DNA from: Cyclobacteriaceae bacterium
Lineage (GTDB): Bacteria > Bacteroidota > Bacteroidia > Cytophagales > Cyclobacteriaceae
DNA length: 64,000 nucleotides
Direction of reading: 5' to 3'
NCBI GenBank assembly: GCA_016786495.1
Contig: JAEUUJ010000059.1
Location: forward strand, 78,201 to 142,200
The position numbers and the translations under genes were made by a program. Position 1 is the first letter of the stretch. Each line of letters opens with the position of its first letter. The notes below the pieces were generated by a model, which saw only the letters and a program-made list of their open reading frames with translations, was not told the DNA's origin and did no database searches. Of the stretch, positions 51,558-61,321 are shown one piece after another.

Positions 51558-52339
51558 TGAAACGCCCCCTGATTCTTGTTTCCAACGATGATGGTATCAC
51601 ATCGAAGGGAATTCGCACGCTTGTAAATGTAATGAAACGCCTGGGTGATGTACTGGTTGTTGCGCCCGACAGTCCGCAATCCGGAATGGGACATGCCATT
51701 ACCGTTGGGGAAACCTTGCGCCTGACCGAGAGCTTTATCTTTGAAGGCGTAAAGGCGTACGAATGTTCCGGTACTCCGGCCGATTGCGTGAAAATGGCGC
51801 GTCATTTTGTGTTGCGCGACAAGGTTCAGCCCGATGTAGTGGTGAGTGGTGTGAATCACGGCAGCAACACGTCCATCAGCGTGTTGTACTCCGGCACCAT
51901 GTCAGCGGCCATTGAAGGTGCCATTGAAGGGACGCCTGCCATTGGCTTTTCATTATGTGATTTTTCACACGATGCGGAGTTTGCACACATTGAAGAATAC
52001 ATTTATAAGATCACCAAACAGGTTCTGGACAAGGGCCTTCAAAAAGGTGTGGCGCTGAATGTTAACTTTCCCCCGAAACGTCTTGAGCCAATCAAGGGTA
52101 TTCGCATCTGCCGCCAGGCAAACGCAAAATGGGTGGAGGAATTTTTGGAACGACTGGACCCCAACGGTCGCAAGTACTATTGGATGACGGGTAACTTCGT
52201 GAACTTCGACAAAGGCGAAGATAACGATGAATGGGCCATCGCGAATAATTATGTTTCGGTTGTGCCGTGTCAATTCGATCTTACTGCGTATTCTGCGCTT
52301 CCAACATTAAATGAAGATTGGGAGATTCTCAATCAATGA
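51557..52339 (+). CDS. surE: 5'-nucleotidase SurE
   Basis: A 260-residue SurE phosphatase, which removes phosphate from nucleoside monophosphates and short polyphosphates. The metal-binding N-terminus is ILVSNDDGI (D11, D12), followed by SPQSGMGHAIT, CSGTPADCVKMA, SGVNHGSN and YSGTMSAAIEGA. Length is family-typical. Cytoplasmic. It overlaps the preceding gene by one base and the following gene by four. Confidence 0.95.
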   Translation: MKRPLILVSNDDGITSKGIRTLVNVMKRLGDVLVVAPDSPQSGMGHAITVGETLRLTESFIFEGVKAYECSGTPADCVKMARHFVLRDKVQPDVVVSGVNHGSNTSISVLYSGTMSAAIEGAIEGTPAIGFSLCDFSHDAEFAHIEEYIYKITKQVLDKGLQKGVALNVNFPPKRLEPIKGIRICRQANAKWVEEFLERLDPNGRKYYWMTGNFVNFDKGEDNDEWAIANNYVSVVPCQFDLTAYSALPTLNEDWEILNQ

Positions 52340-52920
52340 AATTATCACGTATCATCGGTTTCTTTCTTGTTGCAGTAGCGGCATCTGCTTTTGCGCAAAG
52401 CGATTTTGGAAACAAGCTTTCTGACGCAGCGTTGCGCCTGATCAATCACAAAGTTGAGTACGATCCGCAGTACTTTTCCATTCCCTATCCTAACGGAGAT
52501 GTACCGGCCGGAAAGGGCGTGTGTACAGACGTGGTTATCCGGGCTTATCGGAAATTAGGGATTGATCTGCAAAAGGGAGTACACGAAGATATGAAGGCCA
52601 ACTTCGGGTTGTATCCGAAAAATTGGGGACTCAAGACAACCGATAAGAACATTGATCACAGGCGTGTTCCCAACCTGATGAAGTTTTTTAGTCGGTTCGG
52701 AACCGAGAAACCGATTACAACAAATGCCGGTGATTATGCACCGGGCGATATTGTTGCCTGGAATCTCACGGGTTCGGTCACCCACATCGGCATTGTTGTT
52801 AATAAAAAATCACCTGACGGGAAGCGATACATGATTGTTCATAACATCGGTTTCGGACAGGTGATGGAAGATGTTCTTTTTGAATACAAGATTATCGGGC
52901 ACTACAGTTATCGGAAGTAG
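52336..52920 (+). CDS. DUF1287 domain protein, exported
   Basis: A 194-residue protein when started at ATG 52336, which begins a signal peptide (MKLSRIIGFFLVAVAASAFA) and overlaps the surE stop by four bases. The mature part carries the DUF1287 signature GKGVCTDVVIRAYRKLGIDLQ, then DKNIDHRRVPNLMKFF and the C-terminal HIGIVVNKKSPDG and IVHNIG. The Cys and His positions resemble NlpC/P60-like cysteine peptidases, so a cell-wall or peptide hydrolase is possible. Exact function unknown. Confidence 0.88.
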   Translation: MKLSRIIGFFLVAVAASAFAQSDFGNKLSDAALRLINHKVEYDPQYFSIPYPNGDVPAGKGVCTDVVIRAYRKLGIDLQKGVHEDMKANFGLYPKNWGLKTTDKNIDHRRVPNLMKFFSRFGTEKPITTNAGDYAPGDIVAWNLTGSVTHIGIVVNKKSPDGKRYMIVHNIGFGQVMEDVLFEYKIIGHYSYRK

Positions 52921-52942
52921 CTATTCACTGCGCTGGTGACTA

Positions 52943-53758
52943 TTAGAAAGTAAATTTAGCGCCCACGTTTAAACTAACATAACCCATTGCATAACGGTCT
53001 CGAGTGTTAATGGTTTGTGATTCTGGATCGTTGGGATCAATGCTATATTCTTTTTCAAATTTGATTGTGCGGTCTTTGTTTGAAAATTGATCGAGCTCGC
53101 TGGAGCCTTCTACATCATATTTTGTTAACCAGCCCTTTTTTGGACCATAGGTCATGCTTAGAAAACTGATTTCACCGATTATGCTTATTTTTGGTGATAA
53201 CTGCATTGCCGTACCAATGGTAGATTTCATTCCGAGTCCTACTCCGCCCTTGTATTCGTAGCTGTATTCAACTTCCAGAAAATTTGTCGTGAGTAGACGT
53301 ACGTCTGTAATCAATTTTGCAACGCTGAAGGTTGGTCCAATTCTTACATATGGCGTTAATGTTTTCCATTTAAAACCATAAACAAGCGAAGGGGTTATTT
53401 GGTAAGCTAACGAGTGTGTCTCGGTTCGCTCGGGTGTTTCTACACCATTGTTGTATATCGATCGGCTTATGTACTTTTTTCCAAGTATCAGGGTGTTTTC
53501 AATATCCCAACTGAAAGAACTTCCCTTTTTTATCGGCCGTGCAAAGGCAATGTTGAACCGAAATCCGCTGCCATAGCTTCCATAAATAGCTTTTACTTTT
53601 CGGTAAAAGTTGTTGTCATAACCTTCGCGCACTTGAACCATGATCAGCTCGGAGTTCATTGGAAGACCGTAACCAAATGATGCTCGAACTGTCGATTGAG
53701 AGAACGAATAGGTTGTAGTGAGGATCAGTAAGCAGCAGTAGTAGATGTTTTTTATCAT
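52943..53758 (-). CDS. Outer membrane beta-barrel-like protein of unknown function
   Basis: A 271-residue protein with a signal peptide (about 1-20, ending SFSQ) and alternating amphipathic strands typical of small outer membrane barrels, ending with VSLNVGAKFTF, a terminal aromatic residue as needed for barrel insertion. Strand-like segments include SGFRFNIAFARPI, AYQITPSLVYGFKW and ISIIGEISFLSM. It is convergent with the DUF1287 gene and separate from priA by 76 bases. No family name or ligand can be given. Confidence 0.7.
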   Translation of the reverse strand: MIKNIYYCCLLILTTTYSFSQSTVRASFGYGLPMNSELIMVQVREGYDNNFYRKVKAIYGSYGSGFRFNIAFARPIKKGSSFSWDIENTLILGKKYISRSIYNNGVETPERTETHSLAYQITPSLVYGFKWKTLTPYVRIGPTFSVAKLITDVRLLTTNFLEVEYSYEYKGGVGLGMKSTIGTAMQLSPKISIIGEISFLSMTYGPKKGWLTKYDVEGSSELDQFSNKDRTIKFEKEYSIDPNDPESQTINTRDRYAMGYVSLNVGAKFTF

Positions 53759-53834
53759 AGGGATAAGTTTATGAAATTAAAGGTATGAATTTTAATTTCG
53801 ATGACACATAAAAATTGTGCTTAATCTGCGCCAT

Positions 53835-56333
53835 CTACAGCGGGTCTACATCCGCAACAATCCGTGCCGAGCGGAATTCTTTCTGAGATAATGTCAATTC
53901 AATCGACCGCAGGATACGCTGTTTGATTTCATTCAGGTGTCCGCTATCGCGCGGAATTTTTATGAGTATGCTCATCAGGTATTGATTCCTGATTTTTGAA
54001 ACCATCGGTTCACCCGGACCGAGAATCCGCACATCCGGAAGGTGATCATGAAATGTATCGGCCAGTTTCTGCGCGGCATCGCGCGATACTTTCTTATCGA
54101 TATGCCGTACAACAACTTCAATCAGCCGGGCAAAAGGCGGGTAGGCATGTTGCCTCCGGTCTGCAACTTCGGTTTGGTAGAATTCTTCCTGGGTATGGTT
54201 GAGAATAAACTTAAGCACCGGGTGGTCGGTGTGAGAAGTTTGAATGATAACCTTTCCGGGCTTCTCCCGTCTGCCGGCACGTCCGCTCACCTGTGTGATC
54301 AGTTGAAACGCCCGCTCGTACGAACGGAAATCCGGGAAATGCATCATTCTGTCGGCATTAAACACGCCCACCAGGCTTACCTTATCGAAGTCTAAACCCT
54401 TTGTTACCATTTGGGTGCCAACCAGAATATCGGTTTCTCCGCTTTCAAAATGTTCGATGATGGAGTCGTACCCAGATTTTACCCGCGTGGTATCGTAATC
54501 CATTCGCTGAACCGATGCATCGGGATAATAAAGTTTCAGTTCTTCCTCCAGCTTTTCCGTTCCGTAACCAACCGTTAATAGCCGCTTCGATGAACACGAT
54601 GGACATTGCTGCGGAAGGTCTTGCCGGTAGCCGCAATAATGACATACCAATGCATGACGGTATTGGTGGTAGGTGAGACTTACCGCACAGTTGATGCATT
54701 TGGGCACCCAGCCGCAATCCTGGCAATGAACCATGGGTGAATATCCTCTCCGGTTCTGGAAAATGATCACCTGCTCTTTCTGCGCAAGCGTTTCGGTAAT
54801 CGCGCGGAGCAGTACCCCTGAGAAATCGCCTTTCAGTGTTTTATCCTTTCGTTCCTGGTTCAGATCGGCCAGCACAATCTCCGGCAACTGCGCTTCGCCA
54901 TAACGCTTGTCAATTTTTACATAGCCGTATTTTCCACTGTGCGCCTGATGATACGACTCTACCGAAGGTGTGGCGGAACCCATGAGTACTTTGGCGTGAT
55001 GCAGTTGGCCGATTACCAACGCAACATCACGTGCATGATACCGGGGAGCCGGTTCCTGTTGCTTGTAGGAAGTGTCATGCTCTTCATCCACAATCACCAA
55101 ACCCAGATTGTCGAATGGAAGGAATATTGCTGACCGCACACCTATTACAAATTTGAATTTTCCCGACAGTACTCCGTTCCATACTTCCACGCGTTCGTTG
55201 TCCGAGAATCGCGAATGGTAAACTCCCATCGAAGCTCCGAATACTTTTTTAAGGCGCTGAACAATTTGTGTGGTTAGCGCAATTTCCGGAAGGAGGTACA
55301 ACACCTGCGATCCACCCTCCAATGCCTTCCGGATCAGATCAATATAAATTTCTGTTTTGCCACTGCCCGTAATGCCGTGCAACAAAACCGATGAATGTGT
55401 TTCGAATGCTTTGATGATTTCGGCCTGAGCCTGCCGCTGTGCTTCGCTCAGCTTAACCTCACTCAGGATTTGGCTCTCGTCTTCAAAACGGGAAACGATA
55501 ACGTCAAATTCCTCCAAGATCTTATCTTTAATCAGGGTTGTGAGTGAAGACTCTGATAACTCATCTCCAAGCAAGGCTTTCTTCGCAATGCCAGCCTGAT
55601 TGCTGTCAGGGTCCTGAATCACATGGATTTCCTGAAGATATTTCAGCAGAATGGCTTCCTGTTTCGGCTTGTTCGACAACGCTTCAAAAGCCTGCTCCAG
55701 CGCCTGATTGGAAGTATATTCTTTCGTTAGCCGGATTCGTTTTTCGGTTTTGGGCTTGTACTTTTCTTTCACCTCTTCGTACACAATCACGGCCTCTTTG
55801 GTGACCAGCGACTTGAGCAGGCTGTACAGATTCTTGAGGTTCAACAGTTTTGATATTTCCGAATAGGGAAGGGGTTCGTGCTTCAGGTTTTTCAGCAGCA
55901 TTTCCTCCTTTTGAGAAAATTCAAACAAGGTAGTTTCTTCATCGAAAGCCGGGTGCAACTGAACCATCGATTCACTTGAGAGTTTCAGTCCGGCCGGCAG
56001 CGCAGCATTCATCACCTCGCCCGCGCTGCATAAATAGTAATCGGCAATCCAGTTGAATAGTCTTAACTGCAGCGTGTTGACGACCGCCTCTTCATCCAGC
56101 AATTCCAACAGGTACTTGGCTTCATATTCAGCAGGCGGTGTTTCATGAATGGACACAACGATGCCGGTAAGAATCTTGCGACTTCCAAACGGGACAATCG
56201 CCCGGATACCGGGCTGGATTTTGTCGTTCAGTTCAAACGGAACGCGGTATGTGAAGAGCTTGGCAACCGGAACAGGCAGCAATAACTCTGCAAAAAGTGT
56301 TTTTCGTGAATCCGGTTGATCGAAAATTTCCAC
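53835..56333 (-). CDS. priA: Primosomal protein N' (replication restart helicase PriA)
   Basis: An 832-residue 3'-5' superfamily 2 helicase that reloads the replisome at stalled forks. The N-terminal DNA-binding domain starts LFAELLLPVPVAKLFTYRVP; Walker A is GITGSGKTE (320-328), the DEAH-type box DEEHD (416-420), and helicase block VGTQMVTKGLDFDKV occurs later. The eight cysteines of the zinc domain (CQDCG, CINC, CHYCG, CPSC) are all present. An exact TAnnTTTG box lies only 11 bases before the ATG. Confidence 0.97.
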   Translation of the reverse strand: MEIFDQPDSRKTLFAELLLPVPVAKLFTYRVPFELNDKIQPGIRAIVPFGSRKILTGIVVSIHETPPAEYEAKYLLELLDEEAVVNTLQLRLFNWIADYYLCSAGEVMNAALPAGLKLSSESMVQLHPAFDEETTLFEFSQKEEMLLKNLKHEPLPYSEISKLLNLKNLYSLLKSLVTKEAVIVYEEVKEKYKPKTEKRIRLTKEYTSNQALEQAFEALSNKPKQEAILLKYLQEIHVIQDPDSNQAGIAKKALLGDELSESSLTTLIKDKILEEFDVIVSRFEDESQILSEVKLSEAQRQAQAEIIKAFETHSSVLLHGITGSGKTEIYIDLIRKALEGGSQVLYLLPEIALTTQIVQRLKKVFGASMGVYHSRFSDNERVEVWNGVLSGKFKFVIGVRSAIFLPFDNLGLVIVDEEHDTSYKQQEPAPRYHARDVALVIGQLHHAKVLMGSATPSVESYHQAHSGKYGYVKIDKRYGEAQLPEIVLADLNQERKDKTLKGDFSGVLLRAITETLAQKEQVIIFQNRRGYSPMVHCQDCGWVPKCINCAVSLTYHQYRHALVCHYCGYRQDLPQQCPSCSSKRLLTVGYGTEKLEEELKLYYPDASVQRMDYDTTRVKSGYDSIIEHFESGETDILVGTQMVTKGLDFDKVSLVGVFNADRMMHFPDFRSYERAFQLITQVSGRAGRREKPGKVIIQTSHTDHPVLKFILNHTQEEFYQTEVADRRQHAYPPFARLIEVVVRHIDKKVSRDAAQKLADTFHDHLPDVRILGPGEPMVSKIRNQYLMSILIKIPRDSGHLNEIKQRILRSIELTLSQKEFRSARIVADVDPL

Positions 56334-56344
56334 TGCGTAAAATA

Positions 56345-56352
56345 CAAATATA
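56345..56352 (-). promoter_or_regulatory. Candidate promoter -7 box for priA
   Basis: The minus strand reads TATATTTG, an exact TAnnTTTG match. TTTCG lies about 20 bases upstream as a weak -33 candidate. The box ends 11 bases before the priA ATG at 56333, so an mRNA started here would have a leader of only about seven bases. Confidence 0.45.
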
Positions 56353-56421
56353 ATCCGTCAGTCTGAGTTTGTCGAAAGCTGTGCTAGTCAAACACGGGCT
56401 ACGCGTAACTTGCTTCCGGTC

Positions 56422-58449
56422 TCAGAAAGCCTTTAATTGTTTCAACGCTTCATCCACGTTTGAAACCGGCAGCTTACATGTTTTGTTGTAGCAAACATAG
56501 ATTAGTTCGCTGTCACCTTGTGTCTTATCGCGAAGAAGCGGCAACTGACTGGGTTTATCAGAACCCATCACCAGCGCGAAAGGCTGGTAGTACTTTTTGA
56601 AGTGGTGCTTGTGGCTAAGTCCCGACTCACCGGTAAAGGCCACCTCGGCAAGCCCTGCTTTCATCTCGGTCAGTACGATTCCCCAGTTACTCATATAATT
56701 CGGCTCCTCGGAGATTAAATGGCTGATACTTTCGGCCATTTCAGTCGCCTTTGTCTTCCAGTCATCCCGGTCAAGAATAATTCCTAAATGGAAAAGATTC
56801 TGCACCATGACGCTGTTGGATGATGGAATCACATTGTCGAAGATTTCCTTTTTACGGGCAATGAGTTTCTCTGATTGCCGGCTTGTGTAAAAGAAGAACG
56901 ATTCGTTTGGGTCATAAAAATTCTCCAGCACATATTCCATCAAACTGCCCGCACGTTCAATCCATCGTTCAGTAAAGTTTGCCTGATACAATTTAATGTA
57001 TGCCTGAATCACGTACGCGTAGTCCTCGAGGAAACCTTCGGTAGTGCCACGCTTGCCCTTGAACGAACGGAACAGCTTATTTCCTTTCAATAAATTTTGT
57101 TCAAGAAACTGCATGTTTAAAACCGCCATGCCCAAAAAGCGCGGTTCGCCAAACGCATGAAACGCGTCCAGTAAACCGGTTATCGTCATCGCGTTCCAGC
57201 CGGAGAGAATCTTATCATCCAACCCCGGTCTGACCCGCTGTTCCCGAACCTTGAGCAGTGTGCGCGTAACCGAACCAAGTAACTGATTGAATTCTTCTTT
57301 ATTGAGTTTATATTCCACCAGGAGTTGATCCAGATGATCTGTCTTCAACAGGATGTTTTCACCGTGTTCCCAGTTTCCAGCCGGCACAAGCTTGAAGTAG
57401 TCTGCAAATAGCCTGGCATATTCCGGAACAATCAGACTGGTAAGATCCTCGTAGTCCCATACATAGAATTTGCCTTCAACTCCCTCGCTGTCTGCATCCA
57501 GTGCGGAATAAAACCCGTGATCTTCGCTCGTCATTTCGCGCACCAGCCACTCGTACGTTTCGAAAACAACCGTTTTAAAACGTTCGTCTTTTGAAATCAT
57601 AAACGCTTCGCTGTACAGCGTTAAGAGTTGAGCATTATCGTACAGCATTTTCTCGAAATGAGGCGCAAACCATTCGCCATCCACCGAATAACGCGCGAAC
57701 CCTCCGCCAAGCTGATCGTAAATTCCCCCGGCTGCGATCTTCTTTAAGGTGAACAGTGTATGATTTAGAGCTGATTCATTTTTAGTGAGATGCCAATACC
57801 GCAGTAACCACAACCAGATCGAAGGCATGATGAACTTGGGTGCGCGATCCAGGCCGCCATGGACGCGATCAAACTTTTTTTCAAGTTGCGCAAACGTGTT
57901 GTCAAGCATTTTCCGGAAATCGGCCTCTGCTGACTTCTTCTGATATTGGCTGATTCCCTGATTCGCAAGGTGGTTGGTTAACGCCTCTGCAGATGCGAGA
58001 ATGTCTTTTCTTTTGGATTGATACGCGTTGTGAATGTTGGTAAGCACCTGTGTCCAGACCTGCGGTGAGAAATACGTGCCTCCAAAAAATGGTTTTTGAT
58101 CGGGCGTCAGAAACACATTTAACGGCCAGCCTCCATTTACACCCAGTGCCTGAACCGCATCCATATAGATCTGATCGATATCGGGGCGCTCTTCCCGATC
58201 AACTTTAATGCACACAAAAAAGCTGTTCATCACTTCAGCAACAGCCTCTTTCTCGAATGATTCACGTTCCATCACATGACACCAGTGACATGACGAGTAT
58301 CCGATGCTCACCAGAATCGGTTTGTTTTCCGCCCGGGCCCTCGTTAATGCTTCTTCGCCCCATTCAAACCAGTCTACGGGATTATGTGCGTGCTGTAATA
58401 AATACGGACTCGTGGCGTGAATCAGCCGGTTGGTGTGTTGATCATTCAT
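56422..58449 (-). CDS. YyaL/SSP411-type protein with thioredoxin-like domain (DUF255)
   Basis: A 675-residue protein. The N-terminal thioredoxin-like domain (about 1-165) has the motif [10 protein letters not shown] with C54 and C57; it begins [21 protein letters not shown], the standard DUF255 opening. The rest is an (alpha/alpha) barrel related to N-acylglucosamine 2-epimerases and cellulases ([25 protein letters not shown]). No signal peptide. The biochemical role is unknown. Its ATG overlaps the GSCFA gene by eight bases, linking it to the ATP-grasp/alpha-E/transglutaminase run. Confidence 0.92.
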   Translation of the reverse strand: MNDQHTNRLIHATSPYLLQHAHNPVDWFEWGEEALTRARAENKPILVSIGYSSCHWCHVMERESFEKEAVAEVMNSFFVCIKVDREERPDIDQIYMDAVQALGVNGGWPLNVFLTPDQKPFFGGTYFSPQVWTQVLTNIHNAYQSKRKDILASAEALTNHLANQGISQYQKKSAEADFRKMLDNTFAQLEKKFDRVHGGLDRAPKFIMPSIWLWLLRYWHLTKNESALNHTLFTLKKIAAGGIYDQLGGGFARYSVDGEWFAPHFEKMLYDNAQLLTLYSEAFMISKDERFKTVVFETYEWLVREMTSEDHGFYSALDADSEGVEGKFYVWDYEDLTSLIVPEYARLFADYFKLVPAGNWEHGENILLKTDHLDQLLVEYKLNKEEFNQLLGSVTRTLLKVREQRVRPGLDDKILSGWNAMTITGLLDAFHAFGEPRFLGMAVLNMQFLEQNLLKGNKLFRSFKGKRGTTEGFLEDYAYVIQAYIKLYQANFTERWIERAGSLMEYVLENFYDPNESFFFYTSRQSEKLIARKKEIFDNVIPSSNSVMVQNLFHLGIILDRDDWKTKATEMAESISHLISEEPNYMSNWGIVLTEMKAGLAEVAFTGESGLSHKHHFKKYYQPFALVMGSDKPSQLPLLRDKTQGDSELIYVCYNKTCKLPVSNVDEALKQLKAF

Positions 58450-59419
58450 TCAGTTGTGCTTTTACCGATGCTATCTCGGCATCAACATTTACCGTGCCGC
58501 GTAAGTTCTGCAAATCGGCCAATAGCTTTTTCAGGAAAGCCTGATGGCTGTCGGATTGGGCATGAAAGGGTTTGTGATGCAGAGCGGCATGGATTTGTTC
58601 CCAGTGTGACAGAAATTCCAGAGTCGGTTTGTCAACGTAAGCTTCCGAGAATTTTTCCCAGATGTAGTCCTCCGCATCCGGACTGGGATGGAGCATATCG
58701 GATTTATAGAACCGGTAGTCGCGCAGGTCGTCCATCATGATTTCAAAGGCCGGAAAGTAGGATACTTCCGCATGTTGTTCCGAAAGGGTGTGACATGCGC
58801 TTCGTAAAATTGCCTTGCTGGCACCGTTCAGCGCAATAGAATCTTTTATGTGCCGGACCGGGCTAACGGTGAGCATGATTTTGCAGGAGGGATTAACCGC
58901 TTTCAGATTTTGATAAAAACCTGCGAACGACTCCACGATTTTCTTTTCCGTGAGCAGTTCTTTTGTAAAGTTTTGAGCGGGAACTTTGTGACAGTTGGCG
59001 ACAACATCTCCGGTGTCGTTTCGCTTGTACACGAACGATGTTCCGTAGGTGATGATGATCCAGTGGGCTGTTTTGAGAAATGTATGCGTGTCGCGGATGG
59101 TCGACTTCACCGCGCTTTCAATCAGTTCTTTCTCCGGGTTTGAAAAAGCAGAATGAAAATCGTAGTGCGAGTAGAGGCCATTGTGTTCAAAGTAGGAGTG
59201 AGACGCGGGGAACGCATTGTTTAAGGCTGCGCGTAGGATTTTATGGATCGAGAGCGGATTATAGGTGGTGCCAAAGGGATTAACCACTACGCTGAATTTG
59301 TTCTGCGAAAGCCGGCTTCCAATCGCATCCGAAAAACATGAGCCTGTTGTCAGGATGTCGTGCTTCAGATTAATCGGATGATGGGCTCGCTCAATTTTGA
59401 TTTCCGTTCGAAAGTGCAT
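58442..59419 (-). CDS. GSCFA domain protein
   Basis: A 325-residue protein identified by the N-terminal motif [10 protein letters not shown], which names the GSCFA family, plus [12 protein letters not shown] and the C-terminal [17 protein letters not shown]. The fold is SGNH-hydrolase-like, with Ser of GSCF and the DxxH of DMLHP as likely catalytic residues, so an esterase or acyltransferase activity is possible. No signal peptide. It starts one base after the transglutaminase stop and overlaps the YyaL-type gene by eight bases. Substrate unknown. Confidence 0.9.
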   Translation of the reverse strand: MHFRTEIKIERAHHPINLKHDILTTGSCFSDAIGSRLSQNKFSVVVNPFGTTYNPLSIHKILRAALNNAFPASHSYFEHNGLYSHYDFHSAFSNPEKELIESAVKSTIRDTHTFLKTAHWIIITYGTSFVYKRNDTGDVVANCHKVPAQNFTKELLTEKKIVESFAGFYQNLKAVNPSCKIMLTVSPVRHIKDSIALNGASKAILRSACHTLSEQHAEVSYFPAFEIMMDDLRDYRFYKSDMLHPSPDAEDYIWEKFSEAYVDKPTLEFLSHWEQIHAALHHKPFHAQSDSHQAFLKKLLADLQNLRGTVNVDAEIASVKAQLNE

Positions 59420-59420
59420 G

Positions 59421-60371
59421 TTACTGTTGCTGTTGCATTTCCTGGAATCTCCTGAATGAATTCTGCGAATACGAAACTTGGGGTGTCGGGATGAAGTTTT
59501 CTTTCTCCTCCAGGTTGGTCGTGCCGTCTTCGTACTCCACGCTTACCGCTACTTCAAGTGTGTGATTAGACGTTCCGCGATACGTACCTTTTACCGGCGA
59601 GCAGTCGGTGAAATTTTTCCCTACCGCTAACCGCACATGCGTTTCATTTGCCAGCACGTTGTTGGTAGGGTCAATCCCTACCCAGCCATAATCCGGAATA
59701 TAAGCCTCTACCCACGCGTGTGTAGCACCCTCGCCCCGCATACCGTTTTTGTGCGGACAGATATATCCGCTTACGTACCGGGCGGGGATTTTAATTTTCC
59801 GCAGCATGGCGAGAAGCATGTGCGCAAAGTCCTGACAAACCCCGGATTTGATCTTCCAGATTTCTTCGATGGTGGTTTCTACCGTGGTAATCCCTTTTTT
59901 GTAGGTAAAGTTCTTATAGATGTACGAGCAGAACAGGTTTACCAGCTCGAGCGGAGTTTTATCCTGAAATTCAGGGAGGGCAATCAACTGGTCAATTTCC
60001 GATAACGAATCTCCTGACGATATTTTCAAAAAGTCGATGTAGGGTACCTGATAGAGGATTGAGTCATAAAACTTCCACTGCTCTTCACGGGAGAGTTCAA
60101 CGGTCGGCAAAGGCTTATGTTTGGTCGCCACAACGAGGTTGGAGTCGATCACCAGTTCCTGGTGCGGCTTCGAATGCGTAAAGGTGCCCACATCGTTGCC
60201 GTAGTAATCCTTGTGTACCTCCACCACCGGATTGCCGGTGATTTGAATCGTGTGCTGGAGTACATCCTGAAACGTATCTTTTATCGGGTACAGAATTATC
60301 TGATTGGCGCTGTCACGCACGGGAACCTCATACGAATACCGGGTTATGTGCCTGATTTTGAACTTGGACAT
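59421..60371 (-). CDS. Transglutaminase-like cysteine protease of the ATP-grasp/alpha-E system
   Basis: A 316-residue protein when started at ATG 60371; the longer frame to 60410 would overlap the alpha-E gene and lacks homology. The N-terminal bacterial transglutaminase-like domain opens IRHITRYSYEVPV, and the core carries the triad C179 (SGVCQDFAH), H218 (ATHAWVEAY) and D234 (GIDPTNN). No signal peptide. Proteins of this type are routinely encoded with circularly permuted ATP-grasp and alpha-E proteins, as here, and are predicted to cleave or transfer peptide tags made by the ligase. Confidence 0.93.
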   Translation of the reverse strand: MSKFKIRHITRYSYEVPVRDSANQIILYPIKDTFQDVLQHTIQITGNPVVEVHKDYYGNDVGTFTHSKPHQELVIDSNLVVATKHKPLPTVELSREEQWKFYDSILYQVPYIDFLKISSGDSLSEIDQLIALPEFQDKTPLELVNLFCSYIYKNFTYKKGITTVETTIEEIWKIKSGVCQDFAHMLLAMLRKIKIPARYVSGYICPHKNGMRGEGATHAWVEAYIPDYGWVGIDPTNNVLANETHVRLAVGKNFTDCSPVKGTYRGTSNHTLEVAVSVEYEDGTTNLEEKENFIPTPQVSYSQNSFRRFQEMQQQQ

Positions 60372-60384
60372 GAAAAGCGAATTA

Positions 60385-61317
60385 CTAACTGTATGCAAAG
60401 TAATGCTCATTTAACGCATTACCAATGTTTGTGAGATCGTGGTTTAGTTCGGTTAGAAATTTGTGCAAACCCTGATCGGAAAGCGTCTGCATGTTTGAAT
60501 ACTGTAGTTTGCTTCGCAGCCGGCCGATCATAAACCGGATTTTGTCGTAGTTGGCCCGATCGCTGCTTTCTTTTAATCGCTCAAAATACCGGTCGAGCAT
60601 GTTTATCGAATAGATGATCGATAGGGGGTAGTTGTTGTTAAAGACGATCAGCTCGACTACGTTTCGGGCTTCAAACCCGGAGCGATAGGTTTTCAGGTAG
60701 AGTGCGTATCCCGAAATCGACTGGAGCAGGTGTTTCCAATACGTTACTTCGGCCGTTTTATCCAGGTCGTAGGAGAGGTCGCTGAATTTAACATCGAGGA
60801 TGTCAACCGATTGGGTAGCCCGTTCCAGGTATTTTCCGATGTTCATGAAGTTGAGGCCTTCGCCCCTAAACATGGTTGATTCGGCAATTCCATAGTATAA
60901 CATCGCCCGGGCTATCAGCATGTCGAGCGTGGTGATGGGATCTTTCGTTTGTAAGGCCAACACAAGCCGCTCATCCCGGATAATGTGGTAAAATTCGTTC
61001 AGGGTTTGCCATAACTCGTTGGTGATGTTATCCTGAACCGACCGGGCATTTTCTCGGGCTTTGGTCACCAGTGTGGCAACGGCATTCGGGTTATCTTTTT
61101 CAACGATCATATAATGGAGTACCATGCGGGTATTTTTCTCCATGCGCGAAATTTCTGCGTCCTCGAGGTAGGTAAAAATCTTGAGAACCGGTCGCCAGGT
61201 AAAAGCAGCATCGTCTTGGGCAGATGCGTAATTTACTTTCAGCAACCGCAACACACTGTCGGTACGTTTGATATAACGCGACATCCAGTACAAAGAATCG
61301 GCAACTCGGCTTAACAT
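60385..61317 (-). CDS. Alpha-E domain protein (DUF403)
   Basis: A 310-residue all-alpha protein. The family opening MLSRVADSLYWMSRYIKRTD is present, together with GEGLNFMNIGKYLERATQ near residue 155 and the C-terminal LSDQGLHKFLTELN. Alpha-E proteins have no known catalytic activity but are constant partners of the permuted ATP-grasp ligase and transglutaminase-like proteins; a binding role in peptide synthesis is proposed. The gene starts four bases after the ATP-grasp stop. Confidence 0.94.
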   Translation of the reverse strand: MLSRVADSLYWMSRYIKRTDSVLRLLKVNYASAQDDAAFTWRPVLKIFTYLEDAEISRMEKNTRMVLHYMIVEKDNPNAVATLVTKARENARSVQDNITNELWQTLNEFYHIIRDERLVLALQTKDPITTLDMLIARAMLYYGIAESTMFRGEGLNFMNIGKYLERATQSVDILDVKFSDLSYDLDKTAEVTYWKHLLQSISGYALYLKTYRSGFEARNVVELIVFNNNYPLSIIYSINMLDRYFERLKESSDRANYDKIRFMIGRLRSKLQYSNMQTLSDQGLHKFLTELNHDLTNIGNALNEHYFAYS

Positions 61318-61321
61318 ACGA

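Noticed and set aside
60372-60410. Longer N-terminus for the transglutaminase-like protein
   Set aside because: It would overlap the alpha-E gene, and the family opening IRHITRYSYEV begins right after the ATG at 60371.
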